NCBI GenBank assembly: GCA_016720855.1
Contig: JADKJU010000005.1
Span: 372,001 to 436,000, forward strand
DNA from: Betaproteobacteria bacterium
GTDB taxonomy: Bacteria; Pseudomonadota; Gammaproteobacteria; Burkholderiales; Usitatibacteraceae
Direction of reading: 5' to 3'
Length of the DNA stretch: 64,000 nt
The position numbers and the translations under genes are program-made. Positions 8,383 through 19,085 of this stretch are shown here, piece after piece (within the stretch, counting starts at the first letter, position 1; each line of letters begins with the position of its first letter). The notes under the pieces were generated by a model that did not search any database, was not told the DNA's origin, and saw only the letters and a list, made by a program, of their open reading frames with translations.

Positions 8383-8552
8383 CGGCATCTGGAGAAGCAA
8401 CTCAGGAGCCTGCGCGACACGTGCCGGATCACGCGGGACTCAGCGCACTGCGGCATCTTGAAGGGATTGACAGAAGGTACCCGCAGGAATCCTTGGGGAA
8501 GGGTGGCGCCGCAAGACACATCTGCGGCGCCCACAAACCCGGCCGCTCCTGA
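8383..8552 (+). pseudogene. cadR 3' fragment
   Basis: The translation matches CadR from about residue 99 (LEKQLRSLRD, TCRITRDSAHCGILKGL) and then falls out of frame after LTEGT. No HTH-coding part is present, so it cannot be functional. Confidence 0.8.
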
Positions 8553-8571
8553 AAGCGCGACCCGGCTGGAC

Positions 8572-8722
8572 CTACCAGGGCTGCGGCTGGATGGCCGTGG
8601 TCCGGCCGCCCGGAAGTTGAATCGTTGCCGTCGACGGGGATGAGAAGACAATCGTCAACGTGCCGTCGCTCCCCGCGACAGTAATAGCCGCAGGACGCGC
8701 ACTGCACGCCACAATAGCGGTC
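8572..8722 (-). pseudogene. WWNP gene 3' fragment
   Basis: On the minus strand this encodes the terminal residues of the WWNP protein (GSDGTLTIVFSS, LPGGRTTAIQPQPW, stop), with a 9-base deletion before them. The open frame extending to 9237 beyond it is not homologous and overlaps a real plus-strand gene. Confidence 0.75.
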
Positions 8723-8785
8723 TGCCACTCGGCCCCATGTTGAATGTGACACAACCATAGCGACGTGCCATCTATGGTCAATGGA

Positions 8786-8801
8786 GCAACACGTTTGTAA
8801 C
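8786..8801. promoter_or_regulatory. CopR-box-like dyad upstream of 8909 gene
   Basis: GCAACA-CGTT-TGTAAC fits ATTACA-N4-TGTAAT at 8 of 12 positions, with 107 bases between it and the start codon. Alone it is weak; the near-constant spacing shared with 9427-9442, 11234-11249 and 23307-23322 supports it. Confidence 0.4.
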
Positions 8802-8908
8802 TTCCTAGTAGGTCTCTCGTCACTCTCGCCTTTGTAGAGTCGGACTTGTGCCGGCCGGAGCCGGACCCTGACACCGTCAGGTGACTACAACAAAGGAGAT
8901 TGACAGAC

Positions 8909-9400
8909 ATGACGCTCAGCACTCTCTTCACCGCTCTTGGACTAACGCTCGCCCTAACGTTTCCACTCGCATCGCTCGCTGACGCTGGCCAGTCCTTAGG
9001 CCGCGTCACTTCAAGCGCGGCGCCAGGATCATTGAAGTTGGGAGACCTTTCCCCCGACGGCCAATACATCTGGCAGGGCGAAGAGTCCGGCTGGCAACTT
9101 CGTCCGATAGAGTATCGCTTCGACAATGGCCGGCTACTTCTCGTCAATGCGCCCAGTGGCCATATGCAATCCCTTGCCGCAGAATCAACGCCTCTGAAGC
9201 TCGGTGACATCTCCCTCGACCGTGAATACGTCTTCATGGGCGAGGAAGGGGGCTGGCAGATTCGCCCGATGCAATATGTTTTCGAGCGTGGCCGCCTGGT
9301 TCACGTCGACGATCCGCCTGGACACATGACGCGACAAGCAGACACTCGGCCACTGACAGAAGCGGAGCGCAGAGCGCTCGAGAGCTCTGGCGGAGGGTAA
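8909..9400 (+). CDS. Small secreted protein with two 'GDLS' repeats (unknown function)
   Basis: This 163-residue protein has a signal peptide (about 1-26) followed by two copies of a motif of about 50 residues (from 42 and from 96). Each copy reads L-K-L-G-D-(L/I)-S-x-D, a Tyr/Trp-x-G-E-E segment, GW-Q-(L/I)-R-P, an aromatic strand, GRL and P-x-GHM. The tail is ADTRPLTEAERRALESSGGG. The protein at 11353 carries one clear copy and nearly the same tail, so the two form a family. The start is the ATG after AAGGAG (8893-8898), not the TTG nine bases earlier. A CopR-like box precedes it. The spaced His/Met residues (GHM) could bind metal, but no function is known to me. Confidence 0.7.
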   Translation: MTLSTLFTALGLTLALTFPLASLADAGQSLGRVTSSAAPGSLKLGDLSPDGQYIWQGEESGWQLRPIEYRFDNGRLLLVNAPSGHMQSLAAESTPLKLGDISLDREYVFMGEEGGWQIRPMQYVFERGRLVHVDDPPGHMTRQADTRPLTEAERRALESSGGG

Positions 9401-9426
9401 CTTCCTTGCATGCACCTGTTTACAAG

Positions 9427-9442
9427 GGTACGCAAATGTAAT
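9427..9442. promoter_or_regulatory. CopR-box-like dyad upstream of porin
   Basis: GGTACG-CAAA-TGTAAT fits the ATTACA-N4-TGTAAT pattern at 9 of 12 positions, with 108 bases between it and the porin ATG. The right half-site is perfect and the left one weak. Confidence 0.35.
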
Positions 9443-9550
9443 GCGATGGTCTTCCTCTTGTTAAGGGTATCTCCATAGAGTCAGCAGAGTACTGGCCATT
9501 GGCGGTATGCGCCGCCCACGCGGCGGTAACGATCCGGAGGGACCACGACA

Positions 9551-10981
9551 ATGAGATTTGCATTAAGTCGAACGAGCGCTATTGCCCTTGGCGCGATCGC
9601 CTTGCTGGGCTCATCGGCCGCCGGGGCCGCTGATGACCTGCAGAGCCTGAGAGCCGAGATCGAGACACTGAAGAGGGAGTTACGCGAAATCAAGGAGGCC
9701 CAACGAACGGCACCGCCGGCAGCACCAGCGCCGGCGCCGCAGTCCGCAGGCCCACGCGACCTCAGCGCAACCGTCCTCGGTGCCACTGTGACGCTCTACG
9801 GCACGATCAATACCGACGCAGGGACGGTCGAGCGCACTGGCGCCACCGCTGGCACGAGCGGGCTCAACAGCATGGTCGGCGCGCCGGGGCTTACGCCCGC
9901 GAACGTATCGTCACGGTCGGTCCTGCGTTCGAACTCGACGAACTTCGGAATCCGCGGCTCGCGCAAATTCGGCAGCGACCTGAAGGCGGTGTTTCAGGTC
10001 GAGTCCGGGTACAGCACGGACGGGGGCGCGGGAACCCTGGCTGGTCGCGACACCTTCATCGGCCTGGAGGGGAATTTCGGCACTCTTCTCTATGGGGGCA
10101 ACATCGACAGCCCTTACAAGCGCAGCGTCCAGGGCAAGGACCCATTCTTCGCCACGGGAATCGCGACCCAGAAGGGGATACTCGGCAGTCCCGGCTTCAA
10201 TGTCACGAGCGTGAACGCCGTCGGCGGATCGGCCGTCGGCGGCAATGCCGCCGGCGCGCAACAGCAGAACGCCGGCTTCGATGCGCGGCAGAACAACGTG
10301 GTCATCTACCGTAGCCCGGTCTACTCCGGTTTCGCCGGGGAGATTTCCTACGGCATGAACGAGAATAAGACCTCGAGCGGCATCAACCCGACCGTGATAT
10401 CGGCGCAGGTCCGCTACGAGCGCGGCCCCTGGTTCGCAAGCTACGCCTACGAGGAGCGCGAGGATGTGTTCGGCCTGAACTCGCTGCAGACATTCGCTCC
10501 CGGAACGGGATCGACGGGGGCGCTGTTCGTTCCCCCTGCCGGCGCGACGTCGAAGGACAGCGCCAACAAGGTCGGCGTGGGCTACAAGCTCTTTTCCAAT
10601 ACGGAACTGCTGCTCGTCTGGGAGAACCTCAAGTACACGACGAACACCGGGACCATGCGCGAATTCGAGCGTGACGCCTGGGTGGGCTCGGTCAATCATC
10701 GCATGGGCCGGCACCGCGCCATCCTGAGCTACAGCAAGGCTGACGAAGGCAGTTGCAGCCTCGCATCCGGCGCCGCCTGCTCGACACGCGGCCTGGGCGC
10801 GGAGCAGTGGGCCGCGGGATACGTCTTCGATCTGGATGCCATGACCTCCCTGTACGCCTTCTGGACGCAGATCAGGAACGACGAGGCGGCGGCGTACAAC
10901 TTCGGAGTGTCCGGGGCCCCGGCGGCCGGTGTAGGCGCCGATCCGCAAGGCGTGGCTCTCGGCATTCGCTACAGGTTCTGA
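9551..10981 (+). CDS. Gram-negative general porin with N-terminal coiled coil
   Basis: This 476-residue outer-membrane protein has a signal peptide (to about AAGA), a predicted coiled coil (about 27-55) and a Pro/Ala-rich linker. A beta-barrel follows, opening with VTLYGTINTDAG and containing NFGIRGSRKFGSDLKAVFQV and DTFIGLEGNFGTLLYGG, the typical betaproteobacterial porin signature. It ends in Phe (GIRYRF), as outer-membrane barrels do. GGAGGG precedes the ATG at good spacing. Its position between two GDLS-repeat genes and the shared upstream box suggest expression with the copper genes; the pore's substrate is not evident. Confidence 0.85.
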   Translation: MRFALSRTSAIALGAIALLGSSAAGAADDLQSLRAEIETLKRELREIKEAQRTAPPAAPAPAPQSAGPRDLSATVLGATVTLYGTINTDAGTVERTGATAGTSGLNSMVGAPGLTPANVSSRSVLRSNSTNFGIRGSRKFGSDLKAVFQVESGYSTDGGAGTLAGRDTFIGLEGNFGTLLYGGNIDSPYKRSVQGKDPFFATGIATQKGILGSPGFNVTSVNAVGGSAVGGNAAGAQQQNAGFDARQNNVVIYRSPVYSGFAGEISYGMNENKTSSGINPTVISAQVRYERGPWFASYAYEEREDVFGLNSLQTFAPGTGSTGALFVPPAGATSKDSANKVGVGYKLFSNTELLLVWENLKYTTNTGTMREFERDAWVGSVNHRMGRHRAILSYSKADEGSCSLASGAACSTRGLGAEQWAAGYVFDLDAMTSLYAFWTQIRNDEAAAYNFGVSGAPAAGVGADPQGVALGIRYRF

Positions 10982-11233
10982 GAGCAGGTACTGCTCGGAG
11001 CGCTACTGCGGCACTAGAGTAGCTCGTGGCGCTCACAACTTCCGCTTGAGGCCGTCGGGAGTGGGTGGCGCAACCTTTCTCCAGCGCGTAAGGTTGACGT
11101 CCCGCACTCCCGACATTTTTTCGTCTGCCACGCCATTCGCGCACATCCTCCGTACGGAGCTCGCAGGATGTGTCCGTCAGAACCAGACGCTACCCTTTTC
11201 GATGACGTTATCACCGTTCGATCATTTGCCTTT

Positions 11234-11249
11234 CCTACACTTTTGTAAT
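11234..11249. promoter_or_regulatory. CopR-box-like dyad upstream of 11353 gene
   Basis: CCTACA-CTTT-TGTAAT matches ATTACA-N4-TGTAAT at 10 of 12 positions, with 103 bases between it and the start codon. It is the main recognisable element in the 371-base gap 10982-11352; a small hairpin GAGCAG/CTGCTC also follows the porin stop at 10982-10996. Confidence 0.5.
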
Positions 11250-11352
11250 CGCAGCGTATGGGTACTGTCAGCACCCGAGCCGTAAAGTGGGTTCCATACC
11301 GGCAATCGCCGGTTCCCGTCGAACGACGGAGTAACCCACGCGGGAGATACAC

Positions 11353-11733
11353 ATGAAATCCAACAAAGCACTATTTGCACTCGGCATGATGATGACCCTG
11401 GGCACGCCGCTGTCTGCCGTCGCTGACGGCACTTGGATCAGGTCCAACGACGAGGCCGGCTGGCAATACGTTCCGGCGCCCTTCGGAAGCGTGAAGGCGT
11501 CGCCGGCGCTGCCGGCCGTGAAGCCCCTGCAGATCGGCGACCTCTCGACCGATCGCGAATGGGTGTACACCGGCGGCGAAAGCGACTGGGCGCCCCGCCA
11601 GATGACGTACGTGTACCAGGGCGGCCGCCTGGTTCACGTCGACGATCCCGTCGGCCACATGCACCGGACCGCGGACACCCGCCCCCTGACGGCGGAGCAG
11701 CGCGCCGCGCTCGAGCGCTCGTCTGGAAGCTAG
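11353..11733 (+). CDS. Small secreted 'GDLS'-repeat protein (unknown function)
   Basis: This 126-residue protein has a signal peptide (about 1-25, ending SAVADG), a degenerate N-terminal half-repeat (RSNDEAGWQYVPAPFGS) and one full repeat: PLQIGDLSTDREWVYTGGES, then RQMTYVYQGGRLVHVDDPVG and HMHRTADTRPLTAEQRAALE. The second half of the protein at 8909 is clearly related. GGGAG precedes the ATG. A strong hairpin follows the stop, so it is probably a single-gene transcript under the box at 11234. It could bind metal through HVDD and HMHR, but this is speculation. Confidence 0.7.
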   Translation: MKSNKALFALGMMMTLGTPLSAVADGTWIRSNDEAGWQYVPAPFGSVKASPALPAVKPLQIGDLSTDREWVYTGGESDWAPRQMTYVYQGGRLVHVDDPVGHMHRTADTRPLTAEQRAALERSSGS

Positions 11734-11749
11734 GGGCCGAGGAGCATGA

Positions 11750-11783
11750 GAAGCAGCCGCGACTAAGAGGCCGCGGCTGCTTC
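11750..11783 (+). terminator. Strong hairpin terminator after 11353 gene
   Basis: GAAGCAGCCGCG (11750-11761) pairs perfectly with CGCGGCTGCTTC (11772-11783) across a 10-base loop, followed by TT. The 12-bp stem lies 16 bases after the stop codon. Confidence 0.75.
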
Positions 11784-11857
11784 TTCACATCGCCAGGCAC
11801 AGCCACTCACTAGTCAGGTTCGCGACTGCCAACGCTTTCGTTTCGCGATGCGCTTCT

Positions 11858-13141
11858 GTGCATAGACCGTTGCCCGCGGGCCCCGAAGACTTGCGACGCT
11901 TTCTCGCTTGGCGGCTCGGTGTTGCAGGGCTCATTATCGGGTTGGCCGGTGGAGCCACCTCCTACTGGCTCGAGACTTACCGCTTCGAAACACTCGCGTG
12001 GGATCACGCGGCATCTGGCGCCCGCCACTTTGCAACCCCGGCGATGCAGGCACTGCTCGACGGAGAAGAAGAACACCACGCGGAGCTGACGGCGCTGCTC
12101 GACCGCACACGATTTGTAGGCATACGCGTATTTCGCCCGGACATGGCCACCGCTTTCGAAGCGTGGGCCAAGATACCGCCCGCACTCATCGCGGCATCGC
12201 GCAGTACCTCTCTCGACTGGCCCGCAACGGGCCAAAGTCGTCGCCTCCGAGTCGATTTCGACGGAGAACGGCTAATCCTGGTGAGGCTGCCATTGACCGC
12301 CAACGATGGTCGTCTCGTGGGTTACATAGATGGTGTGACGCGCGTGGACGGCGAAGCGGTCGACGTGCAAAGGCAACATGCACGCACCGCGGCCCTGATC
12401 TCCGTCACGTCGGTAGGCCTCGCCACGTTCCTGCTGTATCCAATGATGCTTGCGTTGCTGCGCAGATCCTCGGAACTATCGCGCAACCTCCTCAATTCCA
12501 ATCTGTCCCTGCTGCGTTCGCTGGGAAACGCTGTTGCCAAGCGCGATTCCGACACGGACGCCCACAACTATCGCGTAACCCTCTACGCCGTCGGCCTCGC
12601 GGAGCACATGGGCCTGCCCAGGAGCGACATCGCGAACCTTGTCACCGGCGCATTCCTCCACGACGTCGGCAAGATCGGCATTCCCGACAGCATCCTTCTG
12701 AAACCCGGCCGCCTGACCCAGGGCGAGTGGGAGGTTATGACTACCCACGTCAGGCTAGGACTTGAAATCGTTGCCGACAATCCCTGGTTGGATGGAGCGG
12801 CATTGACGATCGCACAGCACCATGAGCACTTCGATGGAGAGGGCTACCCACAAGGCCTGCGCGCAAAGGACATCGCGCTGGTCGCAAGGGTCTTCGCCAT
12901 TGTCGACGTGTTCGATGCACTTACCTCCGAGCGTCCATATAGACGTCCATTGCCGTTGGCCGAAGCGCTAGACGTGATAGCGAGCGACTCGGGACGACAC
13001 TTCGATCCATCAGCCGTTGAGGCGTTTCAACGCGTTGCACCAGCAATGTTCCAGGTGATATCCGCAGCGGACATCGACAGGCTACGTACCATGCTGCGCG
13101 AGGCGCTCACACGTTACTTCGATAGCCGGGTTGCGGTCTGA
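11858..13141 (+). CDS. Membrane-bound HD-GYP domain protein (probable cyclic di-GMP phosphodiesterase)
   Basis: This protein of about 427 residues has a transmembrane helix near the N-terminus (about 12-35), an extracytoplasmic region of about 135 residues, a second helix (about 175-200) and a cytoplasmic HD-GYP domain. Motifs present are HDVGKIGIPD (metal-binding HD, about 267), HHEHFDGEGYPQGL (the GYP signature, about 320) and the following DVFDALTSERPYR. All metal and catalytic residues of active enzymes appear kept, so it should hydrolyse cyclic di-GMP in response to an envelope signal. The start is a GTG and uncertain. It sits between secreted-protein genes, and its link to metal stress is unproven. 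Confidence 0.82.
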   Translation: MHRPLPAGPEDLRRFLAWRLGVAGLIIGLAGGATSYWLETYRFETLAWDHAASGARHFATPAMQALLDGEEEHHAELTALLDRTRFVGIRVFRPDMATAFEAWAKIPPALIAASRSTSLDWPATGQSRRLRVDFDGERLILVRLPLTANDGRLVGYIDGVTRVDGEAVDVQRQHARTAALISVTSVGLATFLLYPMMLALLRRSSELSRNLLNSNLSLLRSLGNAVAKRDSDTDAHNYRVTLYAVGLAEHMGLPRSDIANLVTGAFLHDVGKIGIPDSILLKPGRLTQGEWEVMTTHVRLGLEIVADNPWLDGAALTIAQHHEHFDGEGYPQGLRAKDIALVARVFAIVDVFDALTSERPYRRPLPLAEALDVIASDSGRHFDPSAVEAFQRVAPAMFQVISAADIDRLRTMLREALTRYFDSRVAV

Positions 13142-13183
13142 GCCGCGCGCTCGGATTTCCTTTCGCGCTATGTGTGGCCGTCA

Positions 13184-13570
13184 TCATTGCGCCATCTGCA
13201 CCTGCAAGGAGATCGGAACGCTGGACTTGTTGACCCACATCCAGCAGTAGTCCTGATCCAGGGGTATCGTCAACGTGCCCTGCGATTCGTGGACACCATC
13301 CTGCCTGGTCGGATACTCGACCTTCTTGCCCTCGTGGTAGTGGATGTTGAAGTTGAGCGGAGCGTTCGCCTGGAAGCTCCAGCGTATGGCTTGATCCCTG
13401 TTCAGCTTGCCGCAGACTTCGGCAAACTTCCCCGGCGCAATGTCCTGCCCGTGCTGGAACTTGCCGACAGCATCCCAGGCGATCGTGACGACTTCGGCAC
13501 GCACCGCACTCGCCATTGCCAACATCATCAAGAGTGGCAGACCGCGAAATCTCGATCGAAACAAATGCAT
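13184..13570 (-). CDS. Hypothetical secreted protein
   Basis: This 128-residue protein has a signal peptide ending near SAVRA and a mature domain predicted to be mostly beta-strand, with two cysteines (EVCGKL and DYCWMWVN). The motif IHYHEGKKVEYP holds closely spaced histidines. It resembles small periplasmic proteins of unknown function. It is convergent with the HD-GYP gene and lies downstream of the EF-hand gene on the same strand. No function can be assigned. Confidence 0.55.
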   Translation of the reverse strand: MHLFRSRFRGLPLLMMLAMASAVRAEVVTIAWDAVGKFQHGQDIAPGKFAEVCGKLNRDQAIRWSFQANAPLNFNIHYHEGKKVEYPTRQDGVHESQGTLTIPLDQDYCWMWVNKSSVPISLQVQMAQ

Positions 13571-13690
13571 CTCAGTTTTCCTTGCGCAGTCGCAGCGTGT
13601 CAGTGATGATGGACGCCGAATTCGGGCTCATCGCGAGCGCAGCGATCATATGCAACAGGAGCCAGCCGCTTGCCGGTCACGGCGCGCCCA

Positions 13691-13724
13691 GATGGCTGGT
13701 CAATCTCGCCCTCGACCAGCCATC
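13691..13724 (-). terminator. Perfect 11-bp hairpin downstream of EF-hand gene
   Basis: GATGGCTGGTC (13691-13701) pairs with GACCAGCCATC (13714-13724) across a 12-base loop. It lies just past the stop of the EF-hand gene. There is no T-tract, so it may stabilise the mRNA end rather than terminate alone. Confidence 0.45.
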
Positions 13725-13759
13725 CCGTGCGCTTGCCGGAAAGACGACCCAGCGAACGT

Positions 13760-14056
13760 TCAGCCGCCGAAGCTCTCCTTGTTGAATTCCTTTAGGAAGG
13801 CCTCCGTCTGCTTCTTGTCGAGCTTGCCCGTCTTCTTGGTGTCCATCTTGTCGAACATCTTTTCCATGTGCTTCATCATTTCGGCTTTGGACACCATGCC
13901 GTCGTGATCCATGTCGCAGGCCTTCATGAAGGCGTCCATGTCGTGCTTCATCATCCCCATGTCCTGTTTCTTCATCGGCTCCGCCGCAAAGACCGCGGGC
14001 GCCGCCATCAGCGACACGGCGACCATCGAGCCAGCAAGTACATTCAAAAGTTTCAT
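13760..14056 (-). CDS. Small secreted EF-hand protein
   Basis: This 98-residue protein has a signal peptide (to about AVFAAE), a Met-rich stretch (KKQDMGMMKHDM) and a canonical EF-hand loop, DMDHDGMVSKAE (residues 48-59, with Asp48, Asp50, Asp52 and Glu59). A second, degenerate loop DTKKTGKLDKKQ starts at residue 72. Calcium binding is likely. The many methionines and histidines may also bind copper, which would fit its place next to copZ/copA. A CopR-like box lies about 130 bases upstream. Confidence 0.75.
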   Translation of the reverse strand: MKLLNVLAGSMVAVSLMAAPAVFAAEPMKKQDMGMMKHDMDAFMKACDMDHDGMVSKAEMMKHMEKMFDKMDTKKTGKLDKKQTEAFLKEFNKESFGG

Positions 14057-14189
14057 TGCATCGTCCTTTCGTGGTTGGAAGCGAAGCCCTGTCCGACGCG
14101 TGTGCTTCGCTGCAGCACGGCGCGGGTAATGCGTTGCGCCACCAGAGCTAAGTTTGCGCGCGTGGACATGACGGTTCGATTACGCGGAG

Positions 14190-14205
14190 ATGACGGGCAT
14201 GTAAC
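14190..14205. promoter_or_regulatory. CopR-box-like dyad between copZ and EF-hand gene
   Basis: ATGACG-GGCA-TGTAAC matches ATTACA-N4-TGTAAT at 9 of 12 positions, with 133 bases between it and the EF-hand start codon. The 291-base gap 14057-14347 shows nothing else clear. Confidence 0.35.
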
Positions 14206-14347
14206 CGCATCATCAGCTTGCCCCACCGCTGGAAGCAAATCTATTCGGCAATGCTTCCAACGTCTGTGCGCCAGCGTACCCAACATCTGCTTGCCCCGCT
14301 GAAGCGAGGTCGCGGTTGTCGCTTTCCCCACGATGGCCATCGTCGCT

Positions 14348-14599
14348 TCACCTGCAGCAGCCACCCTTGGCCATGTGACCGTGAGCGGCGGCCACATCCA
14401 CTCCATAGCCCGCGCCCTTCACGGCCGATTTCAATTTCTCGGGCGAGGTCAGCTTCTCGCTATACTGCACCGTGGCTTCGCCCGCCGTGAGCGACACGTA
14501 TACGTCACCAACTCCGGCAATCGCCTTCAACGCATGTGTCACTGTGCTGACGCAACCACCGCAAGTCATACCGGATATTCTCAGATGTTCAGTTTGCAT
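14348..14599 (-). CDS. copZ: CopZ-like copper chaperone (HMA domain)
   Basis: This cytosolic protein of about 83 residues consists of one heavy-metal-associated domain with GMTCGGC (Cys13/Cys16) and a His/Cys tail (AAHGHMAKGGCCR). Such proteins hand Cu+ to CopA or to regulators. It is the last gene of the long copper operon, downstream of the copA ATPase on the same strand. The start at 14599 is preferred because AGAGG stands at proper distance; an ATG two codons earlier would be too close. The 273 bases between it and copA hold no supported gene. Confidence 0.85.
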   Translation of the reverse strand: MQTEHLRISGMTCGGCVSTVTHALKAIAGVGDVYVSLTAGEATVQYSEKLTSPEKLKSAVKGAGYGVDVAAAHGHMAKGGCCR

Positions 14600-14872
14600 G
14601 TTCATGCCTCTTTTCAAGGTAACGATTGACATTGACCCGGGAGTACACCTCGACGCGGTTCTGTCCCTGCCCACAACGAGCGCAGAAATGACCAAGTTCG
14701 CGCCGACGTACTTGGTCATCACGGCACTGCCTACTCTGTTCGGGCCGCATAGACATTGCGTTTCCTGTATTCCCTTGCGAGGCTGTGAAGATTGAAATGT
14801 CGATGCCACCCCGCCTGTTCACGGGCGCTGGAACGGGAAGGCCTTCTGGCGGCTTTCGTTGTTGAGCACCCC

Positions 14873-17234
<2,362 letters not shown>

Positions 17235-17245
<11 letters not shown>

Positions 17246-17699
17246 CGTCATTACCTCGTCTTCTTGTCGAACCGGCCAACAGCACCGGTACCAGCGCTCG
17301 ATAGGCGGCCACCATCGCCGGCGGCAGGATCAGCCACTGGAGCAGCGGGGAAAGACCGATGCCGAAGAACATCGGCATGCTCGTCGTGTAGCCCCAAGCG
17401 CCTGCGCGATAAACGTTGTACCACTCGCTCCACGCGGTGTAGGCCAGCGCGCCCACGACGGCAATTGTGCCGCCTGTCCACGGGCGCGACGCCGGCCAAT
17501 CAGCGCGCCCAAGCACGATGCCGGCCAGCGCGAACATCGCGAGAGCGATCAGGACGTCGCCCAGGGAGCAATGCAGCACTGCCCATGCGACGCTCGGTCC
17601 GTCCGCCGCGGCCCAGATCGTATAAAGCCTTACGTGCGCGATTTCCCACACCAGATTCGAGACAAACGCGAGCGCCGACCAGATTCCTGCTCGGGCCAT
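17235..17699 (-). CDS. Hypothetical membrane protein in copper operon
   Basis: This protein of about 154 residues has four predicted transmembrane helices and a basic/acidic tail. Helix 1 contains ALAFVSNLVWEIAHVRLY; later segments include HCSLGDVLIALAMF, YTAWSEWYNVYRAG and MPMFFGIGLSPLLQW. Conserved-looking polar residues inside helices (Asn, Glu, His) could form a transport or quinone site. Its 3' end overlaps the start of copA. A GTG at 17804 that overlaps the methyltransferase stop (GTGA) would add 35 hydrophilic residues and is the alternative start. Function unknown; the operon position suggests copper handling. Confidence 0.6.
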
Positions 17700-17800
17700 G
17701 AATCCCGGCCCTGCAATCGCGGCCGCACTGCGTGGACCAACGCCTGCCTTCTCGGTATTTCGGTCTGTTCTCAATTGCGGCCATCCGCTCGCATGTCGCG

Positions 17801-18481
17801 TCACTTGCCGCTCTTCGGGTCCGGGAACTTCACGGCCCGGTAGAGCGCGAGCGTTCCGAACACGGTCGCGAAAGTCTGCGTCTGCCGGACATCCGCGAAG
17901 CCCGCGTCCGCGAATACCGCTGGCAGCCCGCCCGAGACGTTGTCGCGGGTATTCGCGAACCCATCGAGCAACTGTACCGGCACGAACAGCGCCCGCATGA
18001 GCCAGTTCGCTGCGCGTCCCCAGTCCGCGACGTGCAGCTCGCCGCCGGGACGCAGTACACGCAACGCTTCCCTTGCGGTCTCCTGCTTTTCCGTCAAGGA
18101 AAGGTGGTGAAACAAGAGGCTCGAGACAATGCGGTCCAAGCTCCCATCGGGGTACGGGAGGCGGCTCGAATAGCCTTGCTCGAAGCGCACGGCCACGCCC
18201 GCCGCCTTCGACTTGCGTTCTGCGATCGCGAGGATCCGCGTGTCGGCATCGAAACCCTGCAACCTCACTTCGCGAACCCGTGTACCGATCATGGTCGCGA
18301 GAGTGCCGGTCCCGCAGGCCAGATCGAGGACATCGTGCCCGGAACGAATGGCGGCAGCCTCGATGAGTGCCGGCCTGAACGTCTTCTCCCTCATCGTAGC
18401 CGCCATCACGATGTCATAGAGGGGCGTCAGCCACGCAACGCCCAACGCCGGTACGATCTTCGCCTTCTTTGTCGTTTCCAC
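17801..18481 (-). CDS. Class I SAM-dependent methyltransferase in copper operon
   Basis: This 226-residue protein shows the Rossmann methyltransferase motif I VLDLACGTGT (51-60), motif II acidic residue in GFDADTRIL, and motif IV/V segments (LDRIVSSLLFHHL, LRVLRPGGELHVADWG). It resembles UbiE/COQ5-like enzymes in size and motif spacing, but its substrate is not evident. The GTG start has AAAGGG at good distance. It lies mid-operon among copper genes, next to two membrane proteins of unknown function, so a lipid, quinone or thiol substrate in metal stress is possible. That is inference only. Confidence 0.8.
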   Translation of the reverse strand: METTKKAKIVPALGVAWLTPLYDIVMAATMREKTFRPALIEAAAIRSGHDVLDLACGTGTLATMIGTRVREVRLQGFDADTRILAIAERKSKAAGVAVRFEQGYSSRLPYPDGSLDRIVSSLLFHHLSLTEKQETAREALRVLRPGGELHVADWGRAANWLMRALFVPVQLLDGFANTRDNVSGGLPAVFADAGFADVRQTQTFATVFGTLALYRAVKFPDPKSGK

Positions 18482-18524
18482 CGCATTGCCCTTTCGCGTT
18501 CCGGCTGGGAGATCCCGGCGCCCC

Positions 18525-19067
18525 CTAGCGTTCCCGGCTGATTGCCAGGAACTCCGAGGCGACCTCGCGCAGCAACCGCCAACCCGCCAGCGCCATCAGC
18601 GTCGCGATAGCGAGAGGAAGTGCGCAGACGCTCCACTCGGCATTCCATGTAATTGCCGCTACCGCAGCTCCCGCCGCAAGTGCGGCACACCTGACCATCC
18701 ACTGTCGACCTGAAAGCGTGGCGTAGCCCTCACCCCGGGCGTATAGGACAAATGTCGCGTACGAGATGGCCAGGAGCCCGACGTCCGCGTACAACCACTC
18801 GTGAATCGGCTGCCAGTACCCGTGAACGGCAGCCAGGACCATGACGGCAAGCGCAATTGCCGCCAGGATCGACGCCACCCCCGCTAGCGCGCTACGAATG
18901 GCCGCGCGAAACGCGTCCATGGGAGCCTCTTCGTCCATCCCCGCGAGAAATGCGTACAACGCCAGCGGACCGGCAGCGGCGATGATCACGCAGTCGCGCA
19001 TGGCGATTCCCGCCGCCAGGATCGCCAACGGCAGCGCCCACCGTATCCGGGCGCCGAATCGCCGCAT
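18525..19067 (-). CDS. Hypothetical membrane protein in copper operon
   Basis: This 180-residue protein has about six hydrophobic segments covering most of its length and no soluble domain. I recognise no family motif. Segments such as AVHGYWQPIHEWLYADVG lie between helices. It is 18 bases upstream of the methyltransferase-side gap and directly downstream of cusF in the operon, so it is certainly cotranscribed with copper genes. A role in metal transport or in anchoring the methyltransferase pathway cannot be decided. Confidence 0.55.
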   Translation of the reverse strand: MRRFGARIRWALPLAILAAGIAMRDCVIIAAAGPLALYAFLAGMDEEAPMDAFRAAIRSALAGVASILAAIALAVMVLAAVHGYWQPIHEWLYADVGLLAISYATFVLYARGEGYATLSGRQWMVRCAALAAGAAVAAITWNAEWSVCALPLAIATLMALAGWRLLREVASEFLAISRER

Positions 19068-19085
19068 CGAGGTCCCCGGGGCGCC

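Larger units (their letters stand above)
8383..8722. repeat. Imperfect direct repeat, copy B
   Basis: Copy B of the block at 6984-7332. It starts at CGGCATCTGGAGAAGCA, lacks 9 bases relative to copy A near 8680, and similarity ends after ATAGCGGTC. Both genes are truncated here: cadR lacks its 5' end and the WWNP gene lacks its 5' end. It looks like a remnant of a duplicated cadR-WWNP unit. Confidence 0.85.

Noticed and set aside
8723..9237. Minus-strand frame continuing from the WWNP fragment
   Set aside because: Only the first 150 bases match the WWNP gene; the rest is antisense to the signal-bearing GDLS gene.
14606..14872. Possible small gene between copZ and copA
   Set aside because: No start with ribosome-binding site and no recognisable protein; treated as non-coding.
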